Notes under the pieces: model-generated | What the model saw: the letters and a program-made list of their open reading frames with translations, nothing else | Databases searched by the model: none | What the model was told of the DNA's origin: nothing | Made by a program: the position numbers and the translations under genes | Origin: Mactra quadrangularis | Lineage: Eukaryota > Mollusca > Bivalvia > Venerida > Mactridae | Assembly: GCA_025267735.1 (NCBI GenBank) | Contig: CM046304.1 | Span: 4,340,001-4,404,000 of the forward strand | Direction of reading: 5' to 3' | DNA length: 64,000 nucleotides | Shown: positions 23,801 to 38,800 of the stretch, piece by piece | How the letters are laid out: each line of letters begins with the position of its first letter | Numbering within the stretch: the first letter of the stretch is position 1

Positions 23801-26800
23801 CAGTTACTAAGAGCATACTTCAGTCATTGTCAGTGACTGACAAATGACAACTATCCTTCATGATTTAGAATCAGTGATAGGAAGGAGAATAGCCATAGAA
23901 ATTATTTCATGACCAAGCCTCACAAAAGTATACCCTGAACACATGGCCCCTCAGCCCTTGATCAGTGGACTTGTGTGCTACCGACTGAGCTAGGCTCAGC
24001 TAGCCAGGCAGCTTATTAGCTAATCAGATTGGAAACAAGGAGAAAGGAGTCAAACATAAACAACACACATAGTTTTGATATAAAAAATGATGGCTGCATT
24101 CAGTTATAATAAGAATTTCATTTTGAAATATCCACCAAGGGGCCGTATTATCAAGCATCTTACGACTGATTTTAGTCGTAAATCCATCTATATTAGCATA
24201 TTTTCAAAAATCTTACGATAATTTAACAATACATTATAGAAGGATTTATGACTAAAATTGATCGTAAGACACTTGGTAATATGCACCTCAGCAATTGTTT
24301 ACAACAGTAATCATGGGGTCAATTCATTGAAAACAAAACATGGACAACAAAAACCAAGGACACAGTCAGATAGAGAGAGAGGGGAGGTATATTCAATTAT
24401 GACAATACAATGATCAAATCAAAATACAATGTATCATTAATACTCACAAACTCCTAAAAACCATTATCAAAACAAATACATGGGAGAATAAACAAAAAAA
24501 ATAAAATTTCATACTCGTATGTTATTTTTTTCTAATAATAAAGGGCAACAACTCTACTATGATCCAGGTTTATTTAACTTGTCACACAAGAAAATCTCCT
24601 AGCATGTGAGCATAAAATAAAAGGTTTCATGAAGGTTCATTTTTATTCTCTAATATTAAGGGTCATAAGAGTGAGTTTTTCCCATATTTATATTATGTTT
24701 TAAATCTTTCTTAAGGGTGCTTGTATGACAGAAAACATGAAAATACTGATTGTAGTGTAGTTTTAATGAACATTTGATAAAACAAATAACTCTGTAGTTA
24801 ACAATTTCTTGATAACAAATTAACATGTGACAGTTGCATACTATCTCATTTTGCAAAATATGTGCAACAACAGTCACATATGTATTCATAAACCATCAAT
24901 TTAAGGGTAATTCAGTCTGATGGACATTTGGTAGTGCACCGGAATTTCCAATCTAAGATTTCCAAATGGGTAGGGGTTATAATCCCATCTGGAGTGGTTA
25001 TATCCACATGGGTAAAAGTTTCCAAAATCCTGAAATCCCTGATTTTCCAGATTTTAGCAGCCTTTTAACATAGGAAAAGAACTCTTTCTCAGTACTCAAA
25101 AATCCTGCACTTCAGGGAAAATCCTGAAGACTTACCTATATAAATTCCATGAAATTGGACAATAGTGTCAATTTTACTCCATTTATAAGATATAGAAAGG
25201 GTATAACAGCCCCATATACCCCTTCTGGAAACCAGATTTGAAATCCCTGCACACTATCAACTGCGCTTCAGACTCGGGTTGATAATTCCCTAAATTCAGA
25301 TGGTCACAAATACAGGTTTAGACAGTAAATGCATGTAACTGATGTACATGATAAAATGTTATCAAAGATTCAAGTTATTCCTGTATCATAAAGGATGTCA
25401 AGTTGCTATCAGTAAACCTAACTGATGTCAGATAACATTGTTTAAATACTTAAGAATACACTGATGCATTCTTCCTGGTGATTTAAACAGTTGTTTTAAC
25501 AAGAGGAATCCACAGAGAGCGTGCTTGACTATCAACTATTCCAGGGTTTGACACGAACAGTGTCCAGGAATTCCGAGGATCCCAAAAACTTGGGAGGAAT
25601 CCAAAAGACAATCAGCTAAGGATTCCATCAAGATCCCTGAAAATTGCTATGCATTGTATATTCTGTAAATATGTATCCAAATTTCATGTCTTTCATTGGC
25701 AGAATCCTTAATGTTAAAGAGGAATCCTCGAGTAACTGACTAGGGATTCCTTTGAGAACCCTTGTGAATCAGTAAGAATCAAACCCTGCTACTCAGGTGC
25801 ATGTGTAAACAAAAGCAATCAATTATATGCAATCCCATTGAAATTAATAAATAAAATTAAGAGAGTAATACTTTCATTAGTTAAAGTTTTAATATTTGAA
25901 ACAGGCATGAGGCCGGCTGGGAAAGGAAAATCTGAAAACTGAAAGGCAGGGGCTGGGGACCTTAATAAAGCATCTTTTCATCAGACAGTGGCTCACCAAC
26001 ACATTTAATTGACTGGATACATAATGCTTTCTTCCTTACAGACAGTACTATTCCAGTAGAAAACAACTTCCATACAAACAGCCTGAGCATCTGTTCATCC
26101 TCGTTAACTTAATCCAATTACATTTAACAGCATCCTTAACTCTGATATCGATTGTTTACACATGGTCTAGAGGCCGCCATTTTTCAAGAAAGAGCTCTTC
26201 AATCTGTCAGCGGAGAAGTTTGTAATTCGTCAGTCAATTCCATATAAATTTCCATTTAAGATGATAGTTTACCCCTCAGATTTAAATGCTAAATATTGTT
26301 CGATAATCGTCATACATAGATACATATAACTGATTCTATAGTAACTAGTTCTATAGAAAGTACAGAGGCTCAATAGTGAGTATTTAAATCAGTGAGGTTA
26401 ATGTTAATAATGTACATACCTTAATGTCGGAGGAGAAGTTTGAAATTCTTCGATCAATTCCAGCATTTTTAAGGTGATAATTAACCCATCTAATTAAGAT
26501 TTCTTCTGGTGATAATTTCAACAAGTCATCAATGGTTTCACCTTCTTCTAACAATAAGACAAGACCAGGATGTGATGAGATGTTGACATCACTGAGTAAA
26601 CCAATCTGTAAATATATATAATATAAATAACATAATAGGCATGGCTTCATATATTAAATTTTTTGATGCAAAAATTATACCAATATTTCTACATGGCTCA
26701 GAACTGTAACTTGTTATCACATCAAATGAAAACCTTTCACCAGACTTTGAAGACTGACAGACGTTTAATGTTGAGAAAGCTTGTTTGTGTTGTTTTTTTA

Positions 26801-29800
26801 AAATGGAGCCATTATATCTCTAGAAAGGTGTTCTTATTTAGGGCACATCCATATTCACACTCAGTTCTTGACATAATTTTGCTGTCAATTCTAGTACAAT
26901 AATTCTACCATTTATTAAAGATTCTTGCTTAATTTTGTCTCCTTCCAACTATTCATTCAGTAGGTGCATATAATAATATGCATAAATATATATTTCTTTC
27001 ATGCTTTACAGTGAAATCTTGCATTATTCGATGAAAATAAAGGATGAAATATAAATTTTATATATTCATTGTAGTAAAAATATAATCTCATATAAAATAT
27101 TTTCATCGTGAATGACATCATCTTAGAAGATAATTGACGCATCTTGGAGAAGAAATTATGTTATAATCTATGTAAAATACATAAAGAAAAACACAAATTG
27201 GAACATGAAAGAAAAAGAATATTCTTCTTATTGGAGTAAGATCCTATTTATTTCAACTTGTGAATACAATGGAACATTTTACTAGCCCAAAATGAAAATT
27301 TATTGGACCAAAAGATTTCATTTGTTAAAATATGCTGTCAATATGCATGCAGAAAAATATCCACAGTAAAGAGCAGGGTTTTTAAGTTTTATACATACAT
27401 GAAATGTCTTATTAAAATGATATGTGATGACAGTTGAAGGATCATTAATCACTCAATTGATTTCACAGATTTATACAAAAATTCAAAAACAGAACACCAC
27501 AACCAATGCAGATTTTGAAAAAATTGAAAATTTAAGTCAAGTCATTTAATGAAAGTTAAAAAACCTTAGAATAAAACTGAAAGCCGCAGCCGTGGCGTAG
27601 TGGTTAGCATGTCCGACTTCAAATCCAGAGATCGCTGGTTTGAGCCCAGTCACGGTAAGTCATACCCTATACATGAGTTGTTGGCCTTGTGGTAGGGAAA
27701 GTTAGTACTGGTGATAGAAAAGTGTCCAGGAAACCTATAGTAGGAAGAGCATGGCCATTGTATATATGACCTAAATATGTGTTGAACAGACGTTAAAAAA
27801 AAGAATTCTAGAAACCTCAAAAAACTTATCATTTTATTCAAAGAGTGTTTGAAGTTTGGTGTGGCCGAGCAGTTACGACGTTTGAATAGTAATTATTGGA
27901 TAGGCAGCACCGTGTTCGTTTAAATCCTATTTAAAACCTTACCGGTTGTTTCCTTGAGCAAGAAACTTTATCCTACTAGCTCAGTAAGGGGGACCAGGAA
28001 GCCTACTCGAAAGTGATTAATATAAGCTGTAAGAACTTGTTCCACGATCAGGCTAAAATAAATTAATACATGAAAGAGTGTTGGATGTTCCGAGATTCAA
28101 ATGTACATGTATATACGTACCCTAATAATCTGCCATAAGAGACCAAGCACCAAGTGAGGAGTACCAGCTTCCAAATCACTGTGACCAATGTTAACAACGT
28201 TACATCCAATAGATTGTGCTGAATTCAAAGCTAAATTGTGATTCTCTGTACGTAAATATACATTCATTTGTTTCTTGTTACTACTCTTGTTTATCGTTCT
28301 CTCATCTATCGTATCAGGCACTGATTGGTTGATCAATTTGCTATAAAATATACAATGAAAATATTAACCACACCTTCAAGGTGGAGCTATTTAATCAAGC
28401 ACTAAATGGTTGATCAATTTGCTATAAAATATACAAGGAAACTATTAACCATGCCTTCAAGGTGGAGCTTTTTTTAATCAGGCACTGAATGGTCGATCAA
28501 TTTGCTACAAATATCCAAAAATTAAATCTTTTTTAAACCCCGACTCCCAGCTAGCTTGGTTGGTAGCACACAAGTCTACAGATCAAGGGGTCGTGGGTTC
28601 GAGTCCTGGGCTGGGCAAACTTTTGTGGATCGTGGTCATGAAATTATTTCTACGGCCATTCTCCCTCCTACCAATGATTCTTAATCAAGTAGGCAGTTGT
28701 CAGTCACTGAAAGTTTTGGCCTAGTAGTAGGTTAACAGCTAAATCCAGAGATTTAGCTTTTCCAGGAACAGTAAGTAGGAGGACTGGCCGCCTTTATATG
28801 ACCTATACAATGTGTAGCTACAGCGTTAAACCCAACAATCTCAAACAAACACAGAAAAAAGCAATAGAAAAAGAATACAATTTTGGAATAAGACATTTAT
28901 ATTTCAACTTGTGAGCTAAAAAAATGACATTTTATCCATGGCAATGTCACTCTTAAAAGTATGTTTCCGAGATCACTCGGTGAAACAAAAGGGCCCATTC
29001 ACAAAAACCAATGAACACCCCTAAACCTACCATAGAAGAACACCATCCTTTACTTTAGTATATAAATCATTATTATCAGGATCAATAGGTAATAAATCTG
29101 CACAGTCTGGATCTTCACTTAAATTTCTGAAAAATAAAAAATCAAAGCACTGTAAGCATTGAATTTGTTTTTGTTAAGAAGTTAGTAATTTTATAGGATT
29201 AGAATATTTTCTTTTTTTTCTAAATCTAAAGATTGTTTTTTTCTAATATAATATAATTGCAATTTTAATATCATGGAAGGCTTGATATTAAGACTTTCCA
29301 ATTGACTTTGACAACCAAAATTATGGTTTGAGCAGCAAGTTTTGGCCCAATCTCCGTAAACAGATATCCTGTAGAGTATTGTCTCACAGGCTCTCTACTT
29401 TCTCAATGCAGGGTCACGTCGAGATGAACTAATCAATGCGTAGCTTTCATCTAGACGAAACACTATTAATAACATTTTGATTACGTAATTTCTATTTTTA
29501 GACCAAGGTTTGCAAGCTAATTTAACAGCTGTATTATTCACGGTGTGCCATTGGACGTCTTATTTCAAATTGCGTGATGCAGACAATGTAAACAAGTTAT
29601 GTATCATAAGAATTTCGTCATTAATATTATGATGAGAAAGGTCACCTGAACATGACCCTTGTTTGAAAAAGGCCAGATCTAAATTAGCGAGTGGAAAATT
29701 TTAGATCGGGTTTTAATCAGATTGGTTTTGGCCACAAGTTGTCCTATTGGGCAACTAGAATATATTGTACAATAATCAACATTAATTTTTTTAAGTACCA

Positions 29801-32800
29801 TTTAGTTCAAGCAAGTTAATGTTATGTTCAGGGAATTAAAATTTGGTTTCGGGCAAGTAAATTATGCAGATGTTAATCCTAATGGGCAATCCACTTTAAA
29901 AGCTATAGTATTAGTCGAGCCCCGTCATTAATAAGGTTTCACAATACAAAGATATCAGTTTCAGGATTCTGCACATATTCAATAGGGCAGCTGCGAGTAT
30001 CCGAGTTCTCGGGATGTTGGCGATCTTGACCAGAAAATGGAGTACGAATATTGGTCCCGTCCGAAATCGTAGAATCCCGATCTATTTTTTTTGGAAAAAA
30101 TGAAAGAACATGTTCAGCTTAATTACCACTGAAAACCAGCCGCACTACAAATAAAAACTTTATGTAGGAACCGTAATCTTGTGTCAAAATTTCTATTGAA
30201 ACACATTTGAACAAAAAAATTATCACTAAAAATTCCCATATACAGTCTGGAAATAGAAATGTTAAGAGTACATGGTTTTCCATAATAGTCAAATCATCTG
30301 TAATTCTTCACTTATTTTTGTTATTACATGAATTCCTGTATGCTTCTCCATTAATAAGGGATTTGTGGTTCGATTCGTGAATCGCTACACATGAACCGTG
30401 GTTCAGATCGAATCACAGCTAGGTAGACGATCCACAGCCCTAAGTTTTAAATACCTGATAATCTAGTCAACAAATGCATATTATATGTGTGCCAGGTCTC
30501 TTTCAGGGGGTTTTGGGAAAAAGGCCCCTGCCCAAATTGGGAATTTTTAACGCTGTCCAATTTTGGAAAAAAATATCGACAAATCAACCCAATGTGGTAA
30601 TTTCATCATTAATTTTTCTGAATTAAATCTTTATATGCCTTGCTTTGGTGTCTCTGAAAGTGTTGCAGTGCTCTTAAAGAGTTTGTTCTGACAGTTCAAT
30701 GAGGCATTCAATGCAAATTCTCATGTATTTATCATTTTTACATGAAATCTCATGGTCTCCTTTGTAAAGGCAAAAGACATCCAGTTCACTGGGAATTATT
30801 ATACAAGATTGGGAATTTTTTTCTTGAAATTGGGAAAAATGGTCATTATTTGGCATTGGGAAAGGGGCCCATATTCGGCCCCGTGAGATAGGCTGAAAAA
30901 GCCCTGTGTGCCCACTATAGTTATCAAATAATCCCCACGTAAAAATTCTACGGATTCAAGTGGACCCCTATTTCAAAAAGTCTAGGGAAACTCCTGGTAG
31001 CAGGATATGACCCAAGTCCAAAGGTCTGTTTATAAAGTCAGCAAAAGAATATTTCATGTGTGACCCCAAAAGTCATTAAATCTTCCAGATATTAAAATTC
31101 TGGGGATCCAAGTGGGAAACCCCTGGTTTTGGGATACAAGCCTTAGTTCAAATACCTTTTAACTCAGTCAGCAAAAGAATATTTCATGTGTGACCCACAA
31201 ATCATTAAATCTTCCAGATATTAAAATTCTGGGGGTCCAAGTGGGAAACCCTTGGTTTTGGGATACAAGCCCTAGTTCAAATACCTGTTAATCCAGTCAG
31301 CAAAGGCGTATCTCTCCGTGTCTTTAACAGAATGTGTTATACCATCTGAGCTACCCACAGTTTGTTGAATGTCTGTTCTTGTAGCAATAGATTTTTTGAA
31401 TGAAATACCAACATCTGACTCTTTTTTTAATTTCACATATAACTGTAAATATACATGTATAATTATTAAAGGGATATACAGGCAAATGACTGTGCCAAAA
31501 GTATAGAACCAAGTTTAGTCTTTAAAGCAGTTTTAAGAAGGTAAGAAATCACTTACTAATAATATGTGTCACTTATAACACTCAACTGAACGAATTAAAA
31601 CATGTGGCATACACATTGTTGAAAACGAAAGTAGGGTACTGAGGGAATCACCAAGCTAATTATAGATTTGTTATATGTCGTACTTGCTGAAATTAAACAA
31701 TTTCATTGGTTGCTTCTTGTCTTTTCAACATGCATAGGCAGTAAGGATATCTTTTTAATAGAATTATACTATGTTGCGCAATAACAAGCTCTAGTATCTT
31801 CTCATCAGTAAATGCATATTTTAACACTAATCTATTTTTAGCTAACTTGGCAAGTGAAATATATAGCAGATTGTCCAATTGGACATCAAAAATTTATGTC
31901 AAGCTCTGAGCTAATGGGTAACACTAATGACTGAATATTTACCAAAACAAAAAAGTCCGCAACTTACATTTTTAAATTCTTCCATACTCAATTTACCATC
32001 TTTGTTGACACCTGCTTCATTCTCTAAGTCTTCCAAGAGTTTTCTAACTCTAAACATAGGTAATTTAATATTAACTGTGTGAAGTGCTGCTCCAAGTTCA
32101 TCGCAATCAATGTAGCCATTTCCGTCAGCATCCAACTGTAAATAAACAAAACAATAATTTTGTATTAATAAAAACAAGTAAATCTGTGAGTTAATACTCA
32201 CTAGTGATACCCCCGCAGTGAGAAATATGACTATCATCTAAAAATATGGGACAAACAGGAAGTAGATGAGCAAGGAGCATATAATCATTTTACACCACAT
32301 GGGACTATGGGATGAAGCAATATGCAAAGTATTAGGCTGCTGCATGTTATAGTTGCTGAGAAAACTGCGATGGAAATTTTGTAACGGACAGACGGACAAG
32401 AGTAAAACAGTATACCCCCCTCTTCTTCGAAGTGGGGGTATAATGAGTTTAAAAGATATCAAGAACGGCAACAGTAAAAAAACATAGACCTTCCCAGCAG
32501 ACTGCAGGGAAGCATTCGGACCACCGGGACCTTTCATGAATGAATAATCTCGAAAGGATTCGTGGGGAGGTCTTCACTGGATATTTGTAATTTTACTACC
32601 TACGCGAAGCTAAGCACATAACGGTTACACAAAATAGTTCTTGTAGTATACACACAGATCTTTGTCTGAACATATTCATTTGTTTTAAATTGAACCAAAT
32701 ATTGTTCATTGGTATCATTGAAATGTGTAATTTCAAATTTACGGACTAAAAACAAAACGTCAGTCATCGCCTAAACGATCGTGTATTTGTTTACATAGTT

Positions 32801-35800
32801 TCAAAATGGCCCCTAAATATGTCCGAGGTTATTCGTAGTGAATGGCCGAGGAGGTCCGACTGTGCAGGGAAGCTGCAGTTAGAACACAGGCCTTCCCTGC
32901 AGTTAAACACAGACCTTTTACCCCACATCTAAAAAACAAATAGGGAGATGATCTTAGATATTGAAACATTATTATTATACAAGGATACGACAAACAAGTA
33001 AATCTGTGAGCTAATGCTCACTAGTGATACCCCCGCCAAAATCTAAAAATATGCGACAAACAGGAAGTAGATGAGTAAGGAGCATGAAATCGCTTTACAC
33101 CACATGGGACTATAGGATGAAGCAATATGCAAAGTTTCAGGCTGCTGGATGGTATAGTTGCTGAGAAAACTGTGACGGAAATTTTGTAACGGACGGACGG
33201 ACGGACGGACGGACGCACGCACGGACAAGGGTAAAACAGTATACCCCCCTCTTCTTCGAAGCGGGGGTATAACAAATAATGAATACAAAGGGATCTCCGT
33301 CTTGGAGTGGACAGAATTTTTCCACTAGGATTTTAAACCAAGCTTCTATGGTGCTTAGACCTCACACTTGTACTGGCGCGTAGCTACCAGTACGCAGAGC
33401 ACACAGCTGCGTACACATTGGTCCAGAAAATCGTTAAAATACAAACACCAAAAATGCAATAAAAACTTAAGGGGGCGTGAGGGGGTAGGGGTGTGTGAAA
33501 CAAAACTGCTCGCTATTTTACTAATCTTATGTCCAGTAACGTTTCAATGGGACTTGCCTTTTTGCCTTTTAGGAGTCGAGTTTACGGTATAAATTCGTTG
33601 TTTGTCTTTGAATCCAGTCTATATAGTACTTTAAACGCTAGTTGGAATTGAATGATAATTGGTAGTTGGGTACGAATGTTGTCGTCCTATATTTGTGCCC
33701 GGAATGAATTATACAAACTCTTTTGAATAGTTGCCAAAACGCTTCTGAGATAATCTACAGAAAAACAAATTTGGGGGGGGGGAGATGCCATTGACCCCCT
33801 AGGATCCTGCGTAAACATTAAAAAGCCCTTGCTACGCCACTGTTGTAAGAACATACTATTACAAATTGTCTCAGTGAAAAAACTTCAATACCCCTTCACT
33901 CAACAATGATGCATGGAAAAACACAAAAAACCAAATTGCATGGCCAAGGTGAAGGCCAATATTAAAGACATATCTAAATAAAATAATGCAGTAACATTCT
34001 GCTAAAAATTTAAGGCCATGGGGCCCATATTATCAAGCGTCTTTAATACGATTGATTTTAGTCGTATATCCTTTAATATTGTATTGTTAAATTATCTTAA
34101 GATTTTTGATAATAATTAATATGCTGCCCATATTTGTTACTGACTTAAAAAACCATAAAAATTGCATCACTTTGCAATAGTCATGGTCGTCTTTATAGCA
34201 GAACTTTAGCCCTTTAAATACGATATTATTAACTGAAAATCTTCGACAAAGAATCTAGGTCAATCAAGGTCACATTCTTGATGCAATATCTCCCCATGAT
34301 TCATCAAAATCACCCGACACATAAACAGAAGTTAAACCCTTTTTTGTTTTACCGACAAATCACATAGGACAAATGACAACATCTGACAACGAAGGAATTC
34401 AAGGCAGCCTACACAATGTCAAAGTAAACTTTATCTGTCTTATATGGATAATATACAGTGCCCAACGAAAGAATGGAGACCAAAGAAAATTACCATAATT
34501 CTCAAATTTCAATGATTGTTTTTTTTACATTTTGAAGAATCAATTTTTTATATATATGAGTAAGATAGGTGATAAAATGAAAACAAACTTCATGAATGCA
34601 TCATATTTAAAAGATTCAGCATATGACATCCCAAAGCCTAAAAATTTACTACCTTTATCAATGTAATTCTTTTCCAAGGCATTATAAGTTTAAAAGATAC
34701 TTATGAACTCTAAACTATTAAAATAATTAATAGAACCATACCAAATGATAATTAAAAATAAAGTATAACTTACAAGCTATAAGTTATCAAATTTTCAATA
34801 AAACCTATGTAGTAGGCTTTCTAAATAGAAATAAGGGACTTTAGTCGGTTATTTCCCCTTGTATACTCTTCAAAATAGGTAGGTCTAATTAGTTGGATTA
34901 CTCGGATTTTACCCTTACTTTTCAATGTTAATTTGCCAGATTTAATCTTAAATAACTTTTTTGTATATCATTTTATTTGTTTGAAATTCAAGCTAATTAT
35001 TTTTAAGTTAAAGAACTATCTAAATTCAATCACTTCTGTTAATATCCTTATTAACAAGAAAGATATTAGATGAAATATTTTGTAATCTTTACATAGGAAT
35101 TCAATGATAAAATCCGAGGATTCCAACTGTAAGGACCTACTTACCAATTGGATTGCTTCAGATTTTATCAGGGAAAGATAACTGACTAAAGTCCCTAATT
35201 CTCCGAACTTTTTTGGGTGCACTGTATTAATGTATATAGGCTACAACATGAAAATGTCTCCTAACTTTTGAAGGGTACTGTAAGTGAGGTAACTTGTATT
35301 TAACCTTATCTATAAGTTGGGTGGTGGCGTGTCTGAAGTTTATTACAAATCTAACAAATTGAATTTTAAACTACTAGTATCTTTATTTGTGGTTAAACCG
35401 TAAATATGTTTTTGAATTTTTATGAAATGAATAAATCTTTGATCTGGGCGAATCAAATCATGTATAAAATATTCAGTTTTTCTGAATCAGTGAACGTAAC
35501 CATTTACTTTCATGACGCATCAATAAGCTGACTATTTTATCAGGGTTACCCCAGTGGTTTTTTTTTCAGGCCATTTTGGGGCCGAAATTGGGCCCAATTC
35601 CCTTCTCCAAAAATTATATATTTTTCCCCTTCCCAGGTAAAAAATTCTCCTATCAGACTGTCCTAAAACTTTTGTACTTTTTATAGCATTTTTGCCCATT
35701 CCTCAAGCATTACAGAGAAATCATGGATGAATATATAGGTTCAATAGTTGAAATTTCATAAAAGTAGACAGAAATGTTACTCTGTTAGAGGATCCATGTT

Positions 35801-38800
35801 ATCTCAAATATTGAAAAAACATTCCCCTAATTTCATTTTTGTCACAATTTTCCCCTCAAAAAGGGCCACGCCACCTTTCCCCTATGAGTGAAAATAAACA
35901 CTGGGGTTTATGGTCACTTGATCTGCAACAATTACTAATATGGTAAACAAGCACAAAGCACATGTTTTTTCACCAATTTCTCTTCCTAGACAGATAATTA
36001 AGTGGCATCATGTAAATCATATAATCATTACATCCTTTCTTCCACGAATATTCCCAATTATGCCCATGGATATTGATGGAAACCAGTGTTTTCTCCAGAG
36101 TGCGATTTTGGCGCACATTTTGCCTGCTTTGAAAGACGACCAGCGGGTCTTCTGTGACACACGTGAAAATCGTTGTCATTTGGAGGTAGCAATCGTCCGA
36201 CCCACATTTTTGTCAGCGGATTATACTAGTCTTTTTCATCCGCGTCAAGCCGGCACTTGCCAGAGCTGATGTCATTACCGAATAAAGCGCCTAAACTATG
36301 CGGAATATATGTCGTCATATTTCGCGATGTCTGCTCTGAAACAGCATCATTTAACGACACTTACAGGTAAACGTTGAAGGACGCTTTCTCGAATAAGATC
36401 GAGAATTTTTATAGCCAATGGATTCGAGAATGTTTGATGCAGAAATGAGTGAAATTGCCGTACTAATCACGTAATTTTCAGATATCAACAGTAGTCGGAC
36501 ACGGAAAATAAAACTTGCTTTAGTTTATTGTGCTACTGACTTAGAATTTTGCGGAGATTTTACTCATTTCGCGAGTTGGGCGAGAGGCTTTTCATATATT
36601 TAATCAAAGAACTGATGAGTGCTGACCCCCTAATATTTCAATTTGACCCCCATTTTTTTAACATGGGGGTCATGTGTGACCCCCAAAATTTTGACCCTGG
36701 AGAAAACACTGGGAAACAGTAACCTAAGCAATTTTCTAAAATATTCTGAGCAGAGAATTCAGAGTAAACAATTCACTGGGTAAAATGGCCACAGAAAATA
36801 TTTTCCAACACAACTCTTCAAAATCATGAAGACTCCATTCATGAATGGGACCCAGGATTGGTAGGCTAACATACTAACAACTGGGTGGGGCTTAGAATTT
36901 CTACAATAATATCATATATTGTCCTATGGTTTTAGTCCTAGGCTTTAGCTACATCCAACATTCTCCATGCTTTGGTAGTATTTTTAACCTTGTCTTTAAC
37001 AATAAATATTATACTTTAGACTGGACTTCAGTCATTATCAGTGACAACACACCCATACTATTGTGTTCTTAATTGTATACTTTCAAGAATTTACAAAACA
37101 TGTTATCAATTCTCCAGTCAACATAAGTGAGTAATACATTCATCAACTAATTCATTAATAAATTCAATAATAAACACTTGCTAACATTTATTAAGACGTC
37201 TGTCACACTAAGTAAATAAACAGTCAGAATATTTGTAAAAGCAAGCAAACACAAAGATTGAACTGGCAATGTAACATAGTCGGTATCATGAAAAGTTTAA
37301 GTTACTCTTGAGTGAGAATTTCACAATGACTCTATTACCCACATTGAATTTATACCTTGGGAACCAGGAAGCTGCCACAAGAGTGAGAAATGTTGAATGA
37401 ATAATATTCTAGTTTACAATCCATACTTATATTTGACTAAAAGATAGTCCCTTTAAATGTACAAAAACCCAACAAAATTTTTTTATCTTGAAGCAAGAGT
37501 GAGAAGTGTTCAATGCATTTAAATGGTTAGACATCCAAAACAATTAACAGGGCTTTTTCAGCCTATCTCACGGGGCCGAATATGGACCCCGTTCCCAATG
37601 CCAAATAATGACCATTTTTCCCAATTTCAAGAACAAAATTCCCAATCTTGTTAAATCCCTTTGAACCGGATGTCTTATGTCTTTACACAAGAAACCATGA
37701 GATTTCATCATGTAAAAATAATAAATACATGAATTTGCATTGAATGCCTCATTAAACTGTCAGAACAAACTCTTTAAGAGAACTGCAACACTTTCAGAGA
37801 CACCAAAGCAAGGCATATAAAGATTTAATGCAGAAAAATTAATGATGAAATTTCCATATTGGGTTGATTTGTAGATATTTTTTCCCAAATTGGCATTAAA
37901 AATTCCCAATTTGGGCAGGGGCCTTTTTCCCAAAACCCTCTGAAAAAACCCTGATTAAAAATCATATACAAAACATAGCATTAAGTAAATAACACTTCGA
38001 GGGTTGCCTGCAAGACTGTAATAAGTGCATTGCTTTAAAGAGCAAGTAACTACAGTCTTTAGGGCAACCCTCGAGTCTTGTAAAGGGGCAATGTCTTTAA
38101 ACATGCTCGAGCAAGAATAAATATGCTCTGAGCTATGGACATTTTTCAGGTCATCAGTACAAGCTAAAATCAAGGCTCCACATTAACAGTCGTCCAATTT
38201 CTTGGGGCACCTAACATTAGGTGCATGGAACAATTTTTTGCAACACTTAGCTCTGCCTAACTTACAATATGGGCAACATGTTTTCACTGCAAAGTTATCT
38301 TACAGAATATATTTTCAACCCTTGAATTATAATTTAATTACCATTGTGCCTATACAAGTAAACATTTGGCTTGGGCAAGTAAAATTTGAAGTTGGTCATC
38401 CCACAGGGCAACCTAACGCAACTAAACTTAATGTGGAGCCCTGTAAATTGTAGAAAATGGCGATACAGTATAACCTCTCTTGAACAACACCCACTGGGAG
38501 GGACTAAAGAGTGTTGCTGTTCAGAGAATGTTGCTCTATAGAGGTTAAATTCAATTAGAATTAGGCCTAAGGGAAATATCAAAAGCTGTTGTTGTACAGA
38601 GGATTTGTTCTGTAGAGGGCCGCTCTGCAGAGGTTATACTGTGCTAGAAACAAACATAGCAATTTTTGAAAGTGAGCCTATCTCACTGACACTCAGTGTA
38701 CATCAATGGCTCAGCGCAAAATTAGTCTAACTACAAGCAAATAAAGAAGGATATAGCCTAGTTTAGCTTTAAACCATCAAAATATAACTGATATTGATTT

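Noticed and set aside
27583..27660. Possible tRNA genes at 27583, 28548, 39086 and 56274
   Set aside because: Box A and box B are present, but the acceptor stems do not close and each is followed by the same SINE body, so these are SINE heads rather than tRNAs.
35552..35903. Target duplication for the CAGTG-ended element
   Set aside because: Flanking GGGTTA and GGGTTTA are similar but not directly adjacent to both ends, so a duplication is not claimed.
35940..36269. Open frame of 109 codons on the plus strand
   Set aside because: It straddles the left end of the hAT-like element at 36084 and shows no recognisable domain.
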